A stretch of DNA of 64,000 bases. It comes from Marinilactibacillus psychrotolerans (GTDB lineage: Bacteria; Bacillota; Bacilli; Lactobacillales; Carnobacteriaceae_A). The DNA lies in the NCBI RefSeq assembly GCF_900101525.1, contig NZ_FMZD01000009.1, forward strand, positions 37,975-101,974, given 5' to 3'. Both the position numbers and the translations under genes were made by a program. The notes beneath the pieces were generated by a model. That model saw only the letters and a list, made by a program, of their open reading frames with translations, had not been told where the DNA came from and searched no databases. Below, piece after piece: positions 48,912-57,755 of the stretch (positions are counted from its first letter, which is position 1; each line of letters begins with the position of its first letter).

Positions 48912-50081
48912 CTATTTCTTTTTACTATATTCGCGAATGTTCGCACGAACCCCACTTAAGATCACGGTTCCACGAGGCGCTTCACTATCCAGTTCAATAT
49001 CTGTTTCATCTTTAGGTAAAGATTGCTGTAAAATTTCTTCGTATTCTTTAATAGATAATTTGCGACGATTATTCAGTAATGCTTCATGTTCTTCTTTCAA
49101 CATGTGTTCTTTATATCCGGGTTTTACAACTCCGCTGAAAAACTCACCAACAGCTCCTGAGCCATAACTGAACAGACCAATACGCGCATTATCTTCTAGT
49201 AGCGGTCCTTGTTCCAATAAAGAAAGCAAACTTAAATAAAGTGATCCAGTATAAATATTTCCAACTTGCTTATTGTAAGAAACACTTGGCTCATAATATC
49301 CCATCAGACGAGCTGTATCTTCTTCTGAAGCATTTTCTGTTAAAGCTTTTAATGCTTTTTTACCCATTTTAGTATAAGGAACATGGAAGCATAATGCTTC
49401 AAAGTCACTTAAATCACGGTTATTTCTTTCTTTGTATTGACCCCAGACATCTGTTAAGAAGTTTAAATAAGCTTGGTTAGAGAATTTTCCATCTACATAA
49501 GCATAATCAGAATATAACGGACGCCAGAAATCGGAAATATCTTCTGTCATAGACACACTATCTGTATCAATTGCTAGAATTTTCGGATTAGCAGACAATA
49601 CCATTGCAACAGCTCCTGCTCCTTGAGTCGGCTCTCCACCAGTATTGAGTCCGTATTTTGCAATATCTGTTCCCAATACAAGGACTTTGCTTTCAGGATG
49701 CAATGAAATATGACCCATAGCCATCTTGATTGCGGCAGTAGCACTATAACAAGCTTGTTTTAATTCAACTGAACGAGCATATTTTTGAATACCCGCTAAA
49801 TGATGAACCCAAACTGCACCTGATTTTGAGTGATCTACCCCTGATTCTGTTCCAAACAAGACAAAATCAATTGCATCTCTATCTTCTTCATCTAGCACTT
49901 CAAGCGCTGCATTGGCTGCCATTGATACTGCGTCTTGTGACAAAGGCGCTACTGCCATTTTTTCTTGTCCGATTCCAATCGTATATTTAGCTGGTTCCAC
50001 TCCTCTAGCTTCAGCTAACTTTTCCATATCTATATATACATCCGGTGTATAAAACCCTATTTTATCAATTCCAATTTCCAA
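48912..50081 (-). CDS. mvaS: Hydroxymethylglutaryl-CoA synthase
   Basis: Second step of the mevalonate pathway, joining acetyl-CoA to acetoacetyl-CoA. 389 aa, bacterial MvaS: general-acid Glu79 in GTESGVD, nucleophile Cys111 in KQACYSATAA, and the catalytic His in CFHVPYTKMG near residue 230. AGGAGG precedes ATG. Confidence 0.96.
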   Translation of the reverse strand: MEIGIDKIGFYTPDVYIDMEKLAEARGVEPAKYTIGIGQEKMAVAPLSQDAVSMAANAALEVLDEEDRDAIDFVLFGTESGVDHSKSGAVWVHHLAGIQKYARSVELKQACYSATAAIKMAMGHISLHPESKVLVLGTDIAKYGLNTGGEPTQGAGAVAMVLSANPKILAIDTDSVSMTEDISDFWRPLYSDYAYVDGKFSNQAYLNFLTDVWGQYKERNNRDLSDFEALCFHVPYTKMGKKALKALTENASEEDTARLMGYYEPSVSYNKQVGNIYTGSLYLSLLSLLEQGPLLEDNARIGLFSYGSGAVGEFFSGVVKPGYKEHMLKEEHEALLNNRRKLSIKEYEEILQQSLPKDETDIELDSEAPRGTVILSGVRANIREYSKKK

Positions 50082-50411
50082 ATAATCGTCCTCCTATAAT
50101 ATACACTCACAAAAACGTTTCTATTATCTTAATTACATTATAAATGACCTTCTTAAAAAAAGAGTTAAGATATGTACGATCATCTATAAAATGATCGGTT
50201 ACGTTCCCAGCAGGCATATTTCTTCAATATAATCGTACCACATGACTTAAAACTCGCCTGTGTTATATGCTCAAAAGAGGATAAAGAAACATAGAATTTC
50301 TTTGAAATTATGAAACTAAAAATATTTTACAGGGAGCCTCTAGCTTCCTACAATCAACTTTAAAAATAAATTAAAGAATATATTGATTGGTATAACGCTG
50401 TCCGCATAAAA
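50082..50411. other. Intergenic region upstream of mvaS
   Basis: Holds the mvaS promoter region (TATAAT on the minus strand near 50141-50146) and a GATCATCTATAAAATGATC hairpin (about 50179-50197). No coding frame is seen; it marks the boundary between core genes and the accessory island. Confidence 0.4.
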
Positions 50412-50475
50412 CAAAAAAACTGGTTGGCTTAAGTCCAGTAGAATACCAAACTCAAACCAACCAGTTAGCTGTATA
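50412..50475 (-). terminator. Terminator of the secreted-protein gene
   Basis: Ten-bp arms AACTGGTTGG / CCAACCAGTT around a 40-nt loop, followed by T7 on the minus strand. Confidence 0.75.
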
Positions 50476-50569
50476 ATATTAAATTTTAAATTTTTTAGGG
50501 GTAGAACCATAAATATCCTGGTTTGATGATGTTTTTAAGTATTTTATTTTACAAATCTTTGTTTTATTA

Positions 50570-51097
50570 TTATCTACTAATAAATGTTGGTAAGTAACCG
50601 TCTGAATAACCAATATATTGCGTTCTAGCTGGGTCCTTATAGTATTGTGTATAATATCTATAAGTTGGTCTATATGACTTTTTATCACTATAGGTTCTTT
50701 CAGTATACCATACATTTTTTATGGTCTTACTTCCAAGGAAACTCCCAATACCAGTGAAAAAAGATCCAGGTAGATTAAACAAACCACTGAGAGTAGTTAC
50801 TGCAAAACTAAAATTAGCAAAATTTTCATTAAAACTACTTTTCTTAGTACGAATTAAGTACATTCCTGATTCACCTTCTTTAACCATTGGTCTTACCAAT
50901 TCATCAGAAGCAATATTTTTATAGACAACACTTTTTAAAGGACTATTTAAATCATCAAAATTTTTGTCAATGTTCTCTGAAGGCTTTTTCGAAACTACTT
51001 CACTAGCAGCTACTGAACCAGACTGAAGGAATGAAACAAAAAGGATTATAGCAGCAAAATTTTTAATAACAAATTTCTTCAAACTATTAGTTTTCAT
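50570..51097 (-). CDS. Secreted protein of unknown function, Tyr-rich C-terminus
   Basis: About 175 aa. A Sec signal peptide is clear: basic KKFVIKN, hydrophobic FAAIILFVSFLQSG, and VAASE as cleavage site (about residue 32). The mature part has a hydrophobic stretch (SFAVTTLSGLFNLPGSFFTGIGSFLG) that could insert in a membrane, then an aromatic basic tail (SYRPTYRYYTQYYKDPAR). No family recognised. It follows a small membrane protein gene by 20 bp; the pair looks like an exported effector with a partner, for example toxin and immunity. No strong ribosome site; ATG at 51097 has GGAA at nine bases, an ATG at 51112 is an alternative. Confidence 0.65.
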   Translation of the reverse strand: MKTNSLKKFVIKNFAAIILFVSFLQSGSVAASEVVSKKPSENIDKNFDDLNSPLKSVVYKNIASDELVRPMVKEGESGMYLIRTKKSSFNENFANFSFAVTTLSGLFNLPGSFFTGIGSFLGSKTIKNVWYTERTYSDKKSYRPTYRYYTQYYKDPARTQYIGYSDGYLPTFISR

Positions 51098-51117
51098 ATA
51101 TAACATTTCCATAATTT

Positions 51118-51309
51118 TTATTTTGATCTCTTATTTTTTTTATTATGGTAATAAGCAGGCATACCAACAAGTTGTACAAGAATACCAGCCAGCACAAAAT
51201 ATTCTCCGTCAGCAAAATTCAGCGTACGTCCATATAGCCAAAAACCAACAAGCATTAAAATCAAACCAAGAACCTTACAAAACACTTCTACTTTTTCCCA
51301 ATTGTTCAA
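51118..51309 (-). CDS. Small two-helix membrane protein
   Basis: About 63 aa with two hydrophobic segments (VLGLILMLVGFWLYG and FVLAGILVQLVGMPAYY) and a basic tail NKKNKRSK. Function unknown; size and layout fit bacteriocin-immunity-like proteins. TTG at 51309 has AAAGGTGGGG nine bases upstream; a GTG at 51324 lies on that site. It shows loose similarity in layout to the 52.3-52.5 kb protein. Confidence 0.6.
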   Translation of the reverse strand: MNNWEKVEVFCKVLGLILMLVGFWLYGRTLNFADGEYFVLAGILVQLVGMPAYYHNKKNKRSK

Positions 51310-51324
51310 ATAAATCAGCCCCAC

Positions 51325-51809
51325 CTTTCCTTTTGTATAAATTAATAGAACAAGTTCTCTGTGTGCAATATTTTTATTTTTGAAATTTCATCCTGTTTTT
51401 ACTATCGTAACAGCTATTTCTAAATCACTTTTCTTATTTATAGTAAAATAATAACATTGATAACAAAACAAAAAACAAACTAAAGATTCGCTCTTATATT
51501 TATACCTCATATTTTCTTTTTTTGTATAGAAATTTTCTAAGTCAAGTTGCCATTCATGCAGAGCACACGAAAAAAATTTATAACGGAGTACATTCTCTTA
51601 TGAGGTTAAGTAGTTTAAAAAAGCTATCTACCAATTTTACATAAAACACCTACTTATATTCCTCAGTAAAAGCGCTAACGCAGCTCCATAAATTATCCAT
51701 TTCCGATTTTTCCAGTTTCTTTTAATTCTATTTATTAGTTTTTCCCTAATTTTTTCCCCATTAGACTTATCATTTTAATTCGTCAATTGAAAATAAAAAT
51801 ACGATTGAT
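51325..51809. other. AT-rich intergenic region
   Basis: About 480 bp with no coding frame of note on either strand. A possible minus-strand promoter (TTGTTA, 18 bp, TATAAA near 51438-51467) would serve the membrane/secreted pair. Confidence 0.35.
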
Positions 51810-51935
51810 TTAAACTGTCTTTTTAAGTAGTCTTCCATTGATGCTCCATTTAAATTTAAACTTTAAAAAGAAAAGTATTCCTATCAATAATGCAATAGCA
51901 AATACCAGAACAAGCCCACTAAAATCAATTAACAA
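51810..51935 (-). CDS. 41-residue single-helix membrane protein
   Basis: Starts with TTG eight bases after a perfect AGGAGG. Sequence is MLIDFSGLVLVFAIALLIGI, then FFLKFKFKW and a basic tail ending GRLLKKTV: one transmembrane helix (about 6-24) followed by a positively charged cytoplasmic end. Too short to be assigned by homology. Small hydrophobic peptides of this shape in islands are type I toxins, immunity peptides or regulators of transporters. Confidence 0.55.
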   Translation of the reverse strand: MLIDFSGLVLVFAIALLIGILFFLKFKFKWSINGRLLKKTV

Positions 51936-52007
51936 CCTTTATACCTCCTGAACAAACAACAGAATTAAGGCAGCCTAATTTTTAGTCTTCTTTGATTCTA
52001 CAATTTT

Positions 52008-52254
52008 TTAATTACAAAATTTTCCAGACCCAGTTGTAGTATAACCGTCTTCATTTGTTTTCCATATTATTAAGTAATAATTACTGGATTCCTCAACACC
52101 TTATTGGAGGTTCCTGAAAAGATCTGTTACTTTTACCGTTAACAGTTCCGCAATTAGAATTAACACCGAATTGTTTCTTATACAAGAAATACTTTACATC
52201 ATAAGGTCCAACAGCATCATTCTCTCTTTTTAATGAAACTACGATTTTCTTCAT
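52008..52254 (-). pseudogene. Frameshifted small gene
   Basis: ATG at 52254 overlaps the stop of the upstream membrane gene (ATGA). The first frame (53 codons, stop at 52093) has IVVSLKRENDAVGPYDV and FGVNSNCGTVNGKSNRSF. Immediately after, a second frame continues with ESSNYYLIIWKTNEDG and ends GSGKFCN at 52008. A single-base change near 52098 would join them into one 81-residue protein. No family recognised. Confidence 0.5.
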
Positions 52255-52565
52255 TTTTTATCCTCATTTTTTTTGTTAAATAATTTAGAAATAAGATACC
52301 AATTTATACAAAGTCCTATAAACAATAAGATACCTGGAAACCAAATTATTTTCCCATACTGATTAACATATACTGTATAAACATATACAAGTACTCCTAA
52401 CATCGCGACTGAAATTACATGAAATATTACTTCCCCATAAACCCACCTCCTATTTGTGCAATTCTTTACCTTATTTCTATTTTTGTTACTAATTTGATTA
52501 TATATAAATACAACACAAAGAGGGAGCAACGAATCGTTGCCCCCTAAAAAAAGCTTTAGTATCAA
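52251..52565 (-). CDS. Small membrane protein, start unclear
   Basis: Two hydrophobic segments (VISVAMLGVLVYVYTVYV and FPGILLFIGLCINWYLI) and a basic tail FNKKNEDKK. The best ribosome site (AGGAGGTGGG before ATGGGG at 52438) is out of frame by one base; adding one G to the GGGG run would give MGEVIFHVISVAMLG. So either the start is non-standard or the gene is frameshifted. The upstream in-frame extension to 52565 lacks a start signal and is probably not translated. Confidence 0.5.
   Translation of the reverse strand: MILKLFLGGNDSLLPLCVVFIYNQISNKNRNKVKNCTNRRWVYGEVIFHVISVAMLGVLVYVYTVYVNQYGKIIWFPGILLFIGLCINWYLISKLFNKKNEDKK
52521..52545. repeat. Hairpin repeat, copy 1
   Basis: AGGGAGCAACG-AAT-CGTTGCCCCCT, a near-perfect inverted repeat. 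A second copy in the same orientation lies at 59085-59110. Could be a terminator; the pair brackets the PadR/MacAB segment. Confidence 0.6.
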
Positions 52566-52576
52566 TATGTTTATTT

Positions 52577-52915
52577 TTAAAGCCCTATAAATGTGACAAC
52601 ATTATTGCTTGTTTTTCCATTTCCTCCATATTTTTTCCCTAAATCTTGTCCATTGATCCTTTTAACAGATTCGTTCATTGATCTATTAATAATTTTTTTA
52701 TATTGTATCAATTCTTTATTCGCTTTAATCAACTGATTAATCTGGGCATTCGGCGTACAAATGTACCGTCTGCATTGGAATACGACCTCAATCTATCCTT
52801 ACACTTAAATGTAATATTCCTCTTAGATATTTTCCAATTAGAAGAGAGTATTATTAGCGTCACAGGTTCACTATTTAGCACTTTAGCTGACTGATATAAT
52901 CCTTTTAGAGATATT
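52577..52915 (-). pseudogene. Frameshifted gene remnant
   Basis: Two overlapping open frames without starts. The first reads SAKVLNSEPVTLIILSSNW ... RLRSYSNADGTFVRRMP and stops near 52736. The second takes over with INQLIKANKELIQYKKIINR and ends GGNGKTSNNVVTFIGL at 52577. A one-base shift near 52745 joins them. No family recognised; it looks like the C-terminal part of a decayed gene. Confidence 0.4.
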
Positions 52916-52919
52916 CTTT

Positions 52920-53756
52920 TTAGTCAACATCCATCTTTTTAATGGCATAGAAACCGATTAGATAATTAATGATTAGTCCCAATATCACTCCGGTAACCAC
53001 TACTACTTTCCCGTTTGAAGATTGAATCCAATCTGAACTTGCGGGAAAATAGTTCAAGAAAGCTAAAAGAACGAATAACCAAATAATGGGTAAAAAACTA
53101 GACCATAATAGTCTTTCTCCTTTTGGAAGGATAAAGACTTTCCATGTTACTCCTAGAGCTGCTAGTGTAGTCACTACTAAAGCAATTTCTTTAGGCAAAG
53201 CAATTGTCCATGCATCCGAAATGAAATAAGAGGATGCAAGCAAGATGCCTATTGTTCCTGCAAAGGTTGCACCGAATAGTAAGATTTCTAATTTAGAACT
53301 TGATTTTTCTTTCTCAAATGTGCTTTTTTTCAAAATAGATAAACAAATGATGACTCCTGCACCTATCGTTACGAAATGAACGATTAACTGTAGTAAATTA
53401 AATTTATACTGGTCAGCAGATAAATCAGAAAGAATGGAGAAAAAAATTGAAATCCCAAATACTAGTCCCAATATTTTTAGCCCGTCTAACCAATTGATCG
53501 GAACATTTGAAAGTATCTCATCCGCAATTTCTTTAGGTTCTTGACCAAAATACTCTTTTGCTGACATACCATCCTCTTGAGCGGAAATCATATCTTGTAA
53601 GATTTCCAGTAATTTTGACTCTATATCTTCCTCATCTTTTAGCCAATTTCTTAACCTCATATAAATTAGTATTTCTTCATAGTACGCTTTATTCTCCGTA
53701 TTCAATTGCTCTCTCAATTCATTATTCTGTTTAATCATTTCTTGCGTTTTTGTCAT
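52920..53756 (-). CDS. HAAS-type membrane protein, PadR partner
   Basis: 278 aa. The N-terminal 100 residues form a charged helical domain with RLRNWLKDEEDIESKLLEILQDM and EYFGQEPKEIADEI, the HAAS signalling domain often paired with PadR regulators. Six hydrophobic segments follow (105-125, 135-155, 165-185, 195-215, 225-245, 250-272). ATGA overlap with padR implies co-translation. Function unknown; such proteins are thought to work with PadR in envelope stress. Confidence 0.75.
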   Translation of the reverse strand: MTKTQEMIKQNNELREQLNTENKAYYEEILIYMRLRNWLKDEEDIESKLLEILQDMISAQEDGMSAKEYFGQEPKEIADEILSNVPINWLDGLKILGLVFGISIFFSILSDLSADQYKFNLLQLIVHFVTIGAGVIICLSILKKSTFEKEKSSSKLEILLFGATFAGTIGILLASSYFISDAWTIALPKEIALVVTTLAALGVTWKVFILPKGERLLWSSFLPIIWLFVLLAFLNYFPASSDWIQSSNGKVVVVTGVILGLIINYLIGFYAIKKMDVD

Positions 53757-54085
53757 AGTTCTTTTCCTCCTTTATCTATCAAGTTATGAACACTCGCTTC
53801 TAGCTCTTGCCAATTCTGAATAAATTCTTGGCAGTATTCTTTTCCTTTAGATGTAATCTGATAATACTTACGATCTGGTCCGTCCTTAGATGGCTTTTTG
53901 ACACTTGTTGTCAATTCATTCTTTTCAAGCTTTTGCAGCAAAGGATAAACTGTTCCTCCGACAATATCTGTAAAACCTGACAGTTTTAACTGCTGGACCA
54001 ACTCATATCCATATACTTCTTTTTCTTGAATGATTAACAGAACACATCCTTCAAGCACACCTTTTAATAGCTGCGTTTTTTTCAA
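53753..54085 (-). CDS. PadR-family transcriptional regulator
   Basis: 110 aa winged-helix protein: KTQLLKGVLEGCVLLIIQEKEVYGYELVQQLKLSGF, GGTVYPLLQKLEKNELTT (recognition and wing) and RKYYQITSKGKEYCQEF. TTG at 54085 has AGAGGTG five bases upstream; another TTG six codons earlier overlaps nothing better. PadR proteins usually repress their own operon and a transporter; the neighbouring MacAB operon is the obvious second target. A 9-bp inverted repeat precedes the gene. Confidence 0.88.
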   Translation of the reverse strand: MKKTQLLKGVLEGCVLLIIQEKEVYGYELVQQLKLSGFTDIVGGTVYPLLQKLEKNELTTSVKKPSKDGPDRKYYQITSKGKEYCQEFIQNWQELEASVHNLIDKGGKEL

Positions 54086-54129
54086 TTTGTCACCTCTATT
54101 CAAATTTCTTAATCTAAGTTGTAATACAT

Positions 54130-54164
54130 ACTAGTTAATTATAGAATACCTTTTCTTAACTAGT
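54130..54164. promoter_or_regulatory. Candidate PadR operator
   Basis: Perfect inverted repeat ACTAGTTAA (54130-54138) and TTAACTAGT (54156-54164) flanking TATAAT on the minus strand. A partial third copy CATACTAG follows at 54173-54180. Position across the promoter fits autorepression. Confidence 0.6.
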
Positions 54165-54189
54165 TTGTAAAGCATACTAGATAAATAAA

Positions 54190-54230
54190 AAAGAATCGAA
54201 TAATCTATTTCAATAATTATTCGATCCTTT
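54190..54230 (-). terminator. Terminator of the MacAB-like operon
   Basis: GAATCGAATAAT / ATTATTCGATCC stem, T-run on the minus strand, about 125 bp after the last gene. Confidence 0.78.
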
Positions 54231-54354
54231 TCAAATGGTTACTTGGTTTCGACTGAAATTAAATCAGTACGCTTAATCATTTTTACTAACTGTACATCAA
54301 TACAAAAGACTTTTCTCAAAAAGATGAAATACTTTAACTTAAACAAATAACTAC

Positions 54355-54585
54355 TTATTCATTTGCTGCTTGCTTATTCTTGCTTTTACCATAAAAATAT
54401 CGAATAGAGTTGATCACAATATAACTAATTGGATAAATCACTACATACGTTAAGATCAACAAGTCAGGATATTCATGTAAAATCAGTAAAAACATAAGAA
54501 CGACAAACAAAAAGGTAAGCTGTTTTGTTTGGTTTTTAAGATCCCTAGAAAATTGATTAACTAGGAAACGAATATAAGCCATCAT
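54355..54585 (-). CDS. Small membrane protein at the end of the efflux operon
   Basis: 76 aa, two hydrophobic segments (LTFLFVVLMFLLIL and LLILTYVVIYPISYIVI) and a basic tail YFYGKSKNKQ. No family recognised. 38 bp after the permease with GGGG upstream of the double ATG. Could be an immunity or accessory subunit of the transporter. Confidence 0.6.
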   Translation of the reverse strand: MMAYIRFLVNQFSRDLKNQTKQLTFLFVVLMFLLILHEYPDLLILTYVVIYPISYIVINSIRYFYGKSKNKQAANE

Positions 54586-54622
54586 TCAGAAATCCCCTTT
54601 TTCTCTATCTAGTTTTTCAAGG

Positions 54623-55828
54623 TTAAAGGATATCAATAATTTCTTTCTTACTTGCAGCATTCGCTGGCGCATAACTGAAAATCAATCCTACTAGTGCGGA
54701 AACACCAATAGAAACAAGAATTGTAAATAGATCTAATCCAGTAGAAAACGGTAAAAAGAAGGAAGCAATAGAAGAGAATAACCAGCCAAATAAATAGCCG
54801 AATATTCCACCAATACTTGTCATCATAACGCCTTCTAGTACAAATTGAGCTCGAATACTCTTTTGAGAAGCTCCAAGAGCTCGACGGATACCAATCTCTT
54901 TTGTTCGTTCGGATACTGAAATATACATCATATTCATAACGCCGATTCCGGCAATAAATAAGGAGATTCCAGCAACGCTTGCGATAAATAGCGTAATTCC
55001 TCTCAGAACTTGAGACAACCCATCATCTAAAGCAGACATATCAAAATGAGTATAGGTTCCTCTATCCCTCATCGTGCCTTCTTCTTCTAATAGTGACACA
55101 CTCTCTTCTGCAACATCTGAAGGAAGAGAGCCTCTGGCAACTGTTATACTAATCTGATCTTCAATGGTATCCTCTTCATGATAGCGATTATAACTGCTTT
55201 TGGGAATTTCGATCTCTTGCGGTAAAAACCCAGCGAGAATACCCGAAGCGTCAACATCTCCTTCAGATACTCCAACGATTGTATACAGCTGATCCCCAAG
55301 CGATAACCCTTTCCCTAAAGCTGCTTCTTCTGATGCATATTGGCTCTCGATAAGCGAGTAAGGTACCACTACAACTCGGTTTTCTCTTTCATTATCGATA
55401 GAATCAAGTGATCTTCCTGCTACGACAGGACTACCGCTGTCTTCTATTAGAGAGGCTTCCAAATAATTCTCTTCACCGTCAATCGTAGTATCAAATGAGG
55501 CATATTCTGAATTCATGTTAATCGTCTCTACGCTTTGAACGCCAGGTACATTCTCAATCATTCGCATATCCATATCAGTAAATAGATCTTCATTCGTTTC
55601 AAGCATCCAATCTGGATCATCTGCCTGAAATTGAATATCAACAGTTAACAGTTCTCCTTCATCAGGATTCAAAGAGTCTAAAACATAGTTCTCAAATCCT
55701 CTTCCAATAGACATGATCGTACTAACCGCAGCGATTCCAATTACAATTCCGATCATTGTTAAAAAGCTTCGTTTTTTATTTTTAAGGAGTGCGTTCCATG
55801 CCCCTTTAAAAAACACTAACGGGTTCAT
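54623..55828 (-). CDS. MacB-type ABC transporter permease
   Basis: 401 aa FtsX-family permease: TM1 (about 20-42, IGIVIGIAAVSTIMSIG), a large extracytoplasmic MacB-PCD domain (about 45-275) and three C-terminal helices with ERTKEIGIRRALGAS between. Four-helix layout is the MacB/LolE type that works with a membrane-fusion adaptor. Probably pushes peptides or other envelope-active compounds out. Follows its ATPase by 4 bp. Confidence 0.9.
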   Translation of the reverse strand: MNPLVFFKGAWNALLKNKKRSFLTMIGIVIGIAAVSTIMSIGRGFENYVLDSLNPDEGELLTVDIQFQADDPDWMLETNEDLFTDMDMRMIENVPGVQSVETINMNSEYASFDTTIDGEENYLEASLIEDSGSPVVAGRSLDSIDNERENRVVVVPYSLIESQYASEEAALGKGLSLGDQLYTIVGVSEGDVDASGILAGFLPQEIEIPKSSYNRYHEEDTIEDQISITVARGSLPSDVAEESVSLLEEEGTMRDRGTYTHFDMSALDDGLSQVLRGITLFIASVAGISLFIAGIGVMNMMYISVSERTKEIGIRRALGASQKSIRAQFVLEGVMMTSIGGIFGYLFGWLFSSIASFFLPFSTGLDLFTILVSIGVSALVGLIFSYAPANAASKKEIIDIL

Positions 55829-55832
55829 GTCT

Positions 55833-56507
55833 TCACCTCACTTCTTCAGTCAATATGCCATCTTGCATGTGAACCACACGATTACAATATTTGACCGTTG
55901 TCGGGTCATGCGTAACTAAAATAATCGTAACCCCTTCTTCTTCATTCAACTGTTTGAACACGTTCATAATGTCATTAGAGGTTTGTGTATCTAACGCACC
56001 AGTTGGCTCATCCGCTAAAATAAAGTCAGGATTATTTATGATTGCTCTGGCAATTGCAGCTCTCTGTTGCTGACCACCTGAGAGCTGTTTCGGCATTTTC
56101 TTTCCTTTATCTCCAATGCCCAACTTCTCCAGTAGTTCCAGTACTTTACTTTTAGTCTCTCGATAACTCCATCCATCATATAGCAATGGCAACTCTACAT
56201 TTTCTTCGATTGTTAAAGTTTCTATTAGATTAAACTGTTGAAATACAAACCCTACACGCTGGTTTCTAAGTTTAGACAAATCAGCATCATTTTTAGAAGT
56301 GACAATATTCCCTTCCAGGAAGTAATTGCCTTCATAATTTCGGTCAACAAACCCAATCAGATTCAATAATGTTGACTTTCCAGATCCCGAAGGGCCCATA
56401 ATTGCTAGAAAATCGCCTTGGTTTACTTCCATTTCAACATTTTTCAGTACAGGAATCCATTCATTATCTGCTTTATAAGATTTCCCGATTTTTTCTAACT
56501 TAATCAT
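55833..56507 (-). CDS. MacB-type ABC transporter ATP-binding protein
   Basis: 224 aa: Walker A GPSGSGKSTLLNLIG, Q-loop FVFQQFNLIETLT, signature LSGGQQQRAAIARAI, Walker B FILADEPTGALDTQ, H-loop LVTHDPTTVKYC. LolD/MacB ATPase family. It overlaps the adaptor gene by 8 bp and directly precedes the permease, forming adaptor-ATPase-permease. Confidence 0.93.
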   Translation of the reverse strand: MIKLEKIGKSYKADNEWIPVLKNVEMEVNQGDFLAIMGPSGSGKSTLLNLIGFVDRNYEGNYFLEGNIVTSKNDADLSKLRNQRVGFVFQQFNLIETLTIEENVELPLLYDGWSYRETKSKVLELLEKLGIGDKGKKMPKQLSGGQQQRAAIARAIINNPDFILADEPTGALDTQTSNDIMNVFKQLNEEEGVTIILVTHDPTTVKYCNRVVHMQDGILTEEVR

Positions 56508-57735
56508 ACATCACCATAACCTCATCCCCATCTGCTAGTTCAGGACTCGGGTCAAGCAATACTTCTTCATCCACTTCCAATCCAGAATCTAACACATAGA
56601 AATTGCTTTCTTTATGGGCTTCGATTTCTCGACGCTCTACGATTCCATCAACTGTTACAAAGACGATTTTTTTACCGTCTTCTTCAACTACAGCAGATTC
56701 GGGAAGATAAATAGCACCTTCGCTAAACCCTACCTGAACTGAAAATCCATATTGTATTGGCTCTTCCGGTATAACCGTGAATGGATATCTTGAAGAAGTT
56801 GAGCCTTCCGCACTAGCTTGCATAGGCAGCGAACCGATTTGAGTAATTTTTCCAGGTATTTCTTTATCAGAACTCATTAAACTGATTTCTACAGGACTTT
56901 CTTCTTTGATTTTGTCATAATCATATTCAGAAACAGTGGCTTCTATTTTAACATCTTTAGATAATAAACGAACAACTGGTTGTTCACTAGATGCAAGTGT
57001 AGAAGCGTTTGTGTTATTTACTTCAATAACACCTGGAAAATCTGCTGTAATCGTTGTGGTAATCCCTTTTCTCAACGTTTCAATCTCATATTCGATATCT
57101 TCCATTTGATCGTTCAGTTCATCTATACTCATCTCAGCACTTTCGATTGTGGCTTCTGCTTCTGCTTTTTCTGTCTCATATTCCATTAAATCAGTTTGCG
57201 CAGTTTCGATTCCAGCATCCACACTCATACTTTCTTCTGTTTCAGCAGGCACTTGCACATTCTGATTACTTTTTTTAATATTGGCATTGGCTGTATTCAG
57301 TGCCTCTTTGGCATTCGCTAGTTCTGTTTCTGCTTCTGAACGACGTTCTTTTAGTCGACTATACTGACGGTTCTGTTCGTTCAGTAGTTGTTGATTTTCT
57401 TCGTTTGTATAAGTAAACAATTCTGTTTCTGCTTCTACTTCTTGTCCATCTTCCACAAGCACTTCAGCGATCACACCTTTGGCTGCATCGTAATACTCTT
57501 CTTGAACTTCAGAAGCTTGGACTATTCCGTCAAATAAAATCGGATCTTCTTCTCTAACGATATGTACCGAATACGTTTCTTCTGCATTACTTTCCAGATC
57601 GGAATTCTGGAAAAATTGAACAATAACCAATACAGCTACTAGTACACAAATAATCCCAATCGCAACTAACCCTTTTTTATCCCCAACCCGCTGTAATAAT
57701 GAGCGGGTTGAAGCTTTTTTATTTGTTTTTTTCAA
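56500..57735 (-). CDS. Efflux adaptor (MacA/HlyD-type membrane fusion protein)
   Basis: 411 aa: basic N-terminus, one membrane anchor (about 25-43, IGIICVLVAVLVIVQFF), biotinyl-lipoyl half-motif GVIAEVLVEDGQEVEAETELFTY, a long coiled-coil hairpin (about 110-215), second lipoyl half GVIEVNNTNAS and a beta-barrel region ending in DGDEVMVMYD. In Gram-positives such adaptors join MacB-like pumps, for example the immunity transporters of AS-48 and leaderless bacteriocins. Start is TTG after AGGA. Confidence 0.88.
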   Translation of the reverse strand: MKKTNKKASTRSLLQRVGDKKGLVAIGIICVLVAVLVIVQFFQNSDLESNAEETYSVHIVREEDPILFDGIVQASEVQEEYYDAAKGVIAEVLVEDGQEVEAETELFTYTNEENQQLLNEQNRQYSRLKERRSEAETELANAKEALNTANANIKKSNQNVQVPAETEESMSVDAGIETAQTDLMEYETEKAEAEATIESAEMSIDELNDQMEDIEYEIETLRKGITTTITADFPGVIEVNNTNASTLASSEQPVVRLLSKDVKIEATVSEYDYDKIKEESPVEISLMSSDKEIPGKITQIGSLPMQASAEGSTSSRYPFTVIPEEPIQYGFSVQVGFSEGAIYLPESAVVEEDGKKIVFVTVDGIVERREIEAHKESNFYVLDSGLEVDEEVLLDPSPELADGDEVMVMYD

Positions 57736-57755
57736 TATTATTTATCCTACCTTCT

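Noticed and set aside
52703..52894. 63-codon frame on the plus strand
   Set aside because: No ribosome site; it is the complement of the frameshifted remnant on the minus strand.
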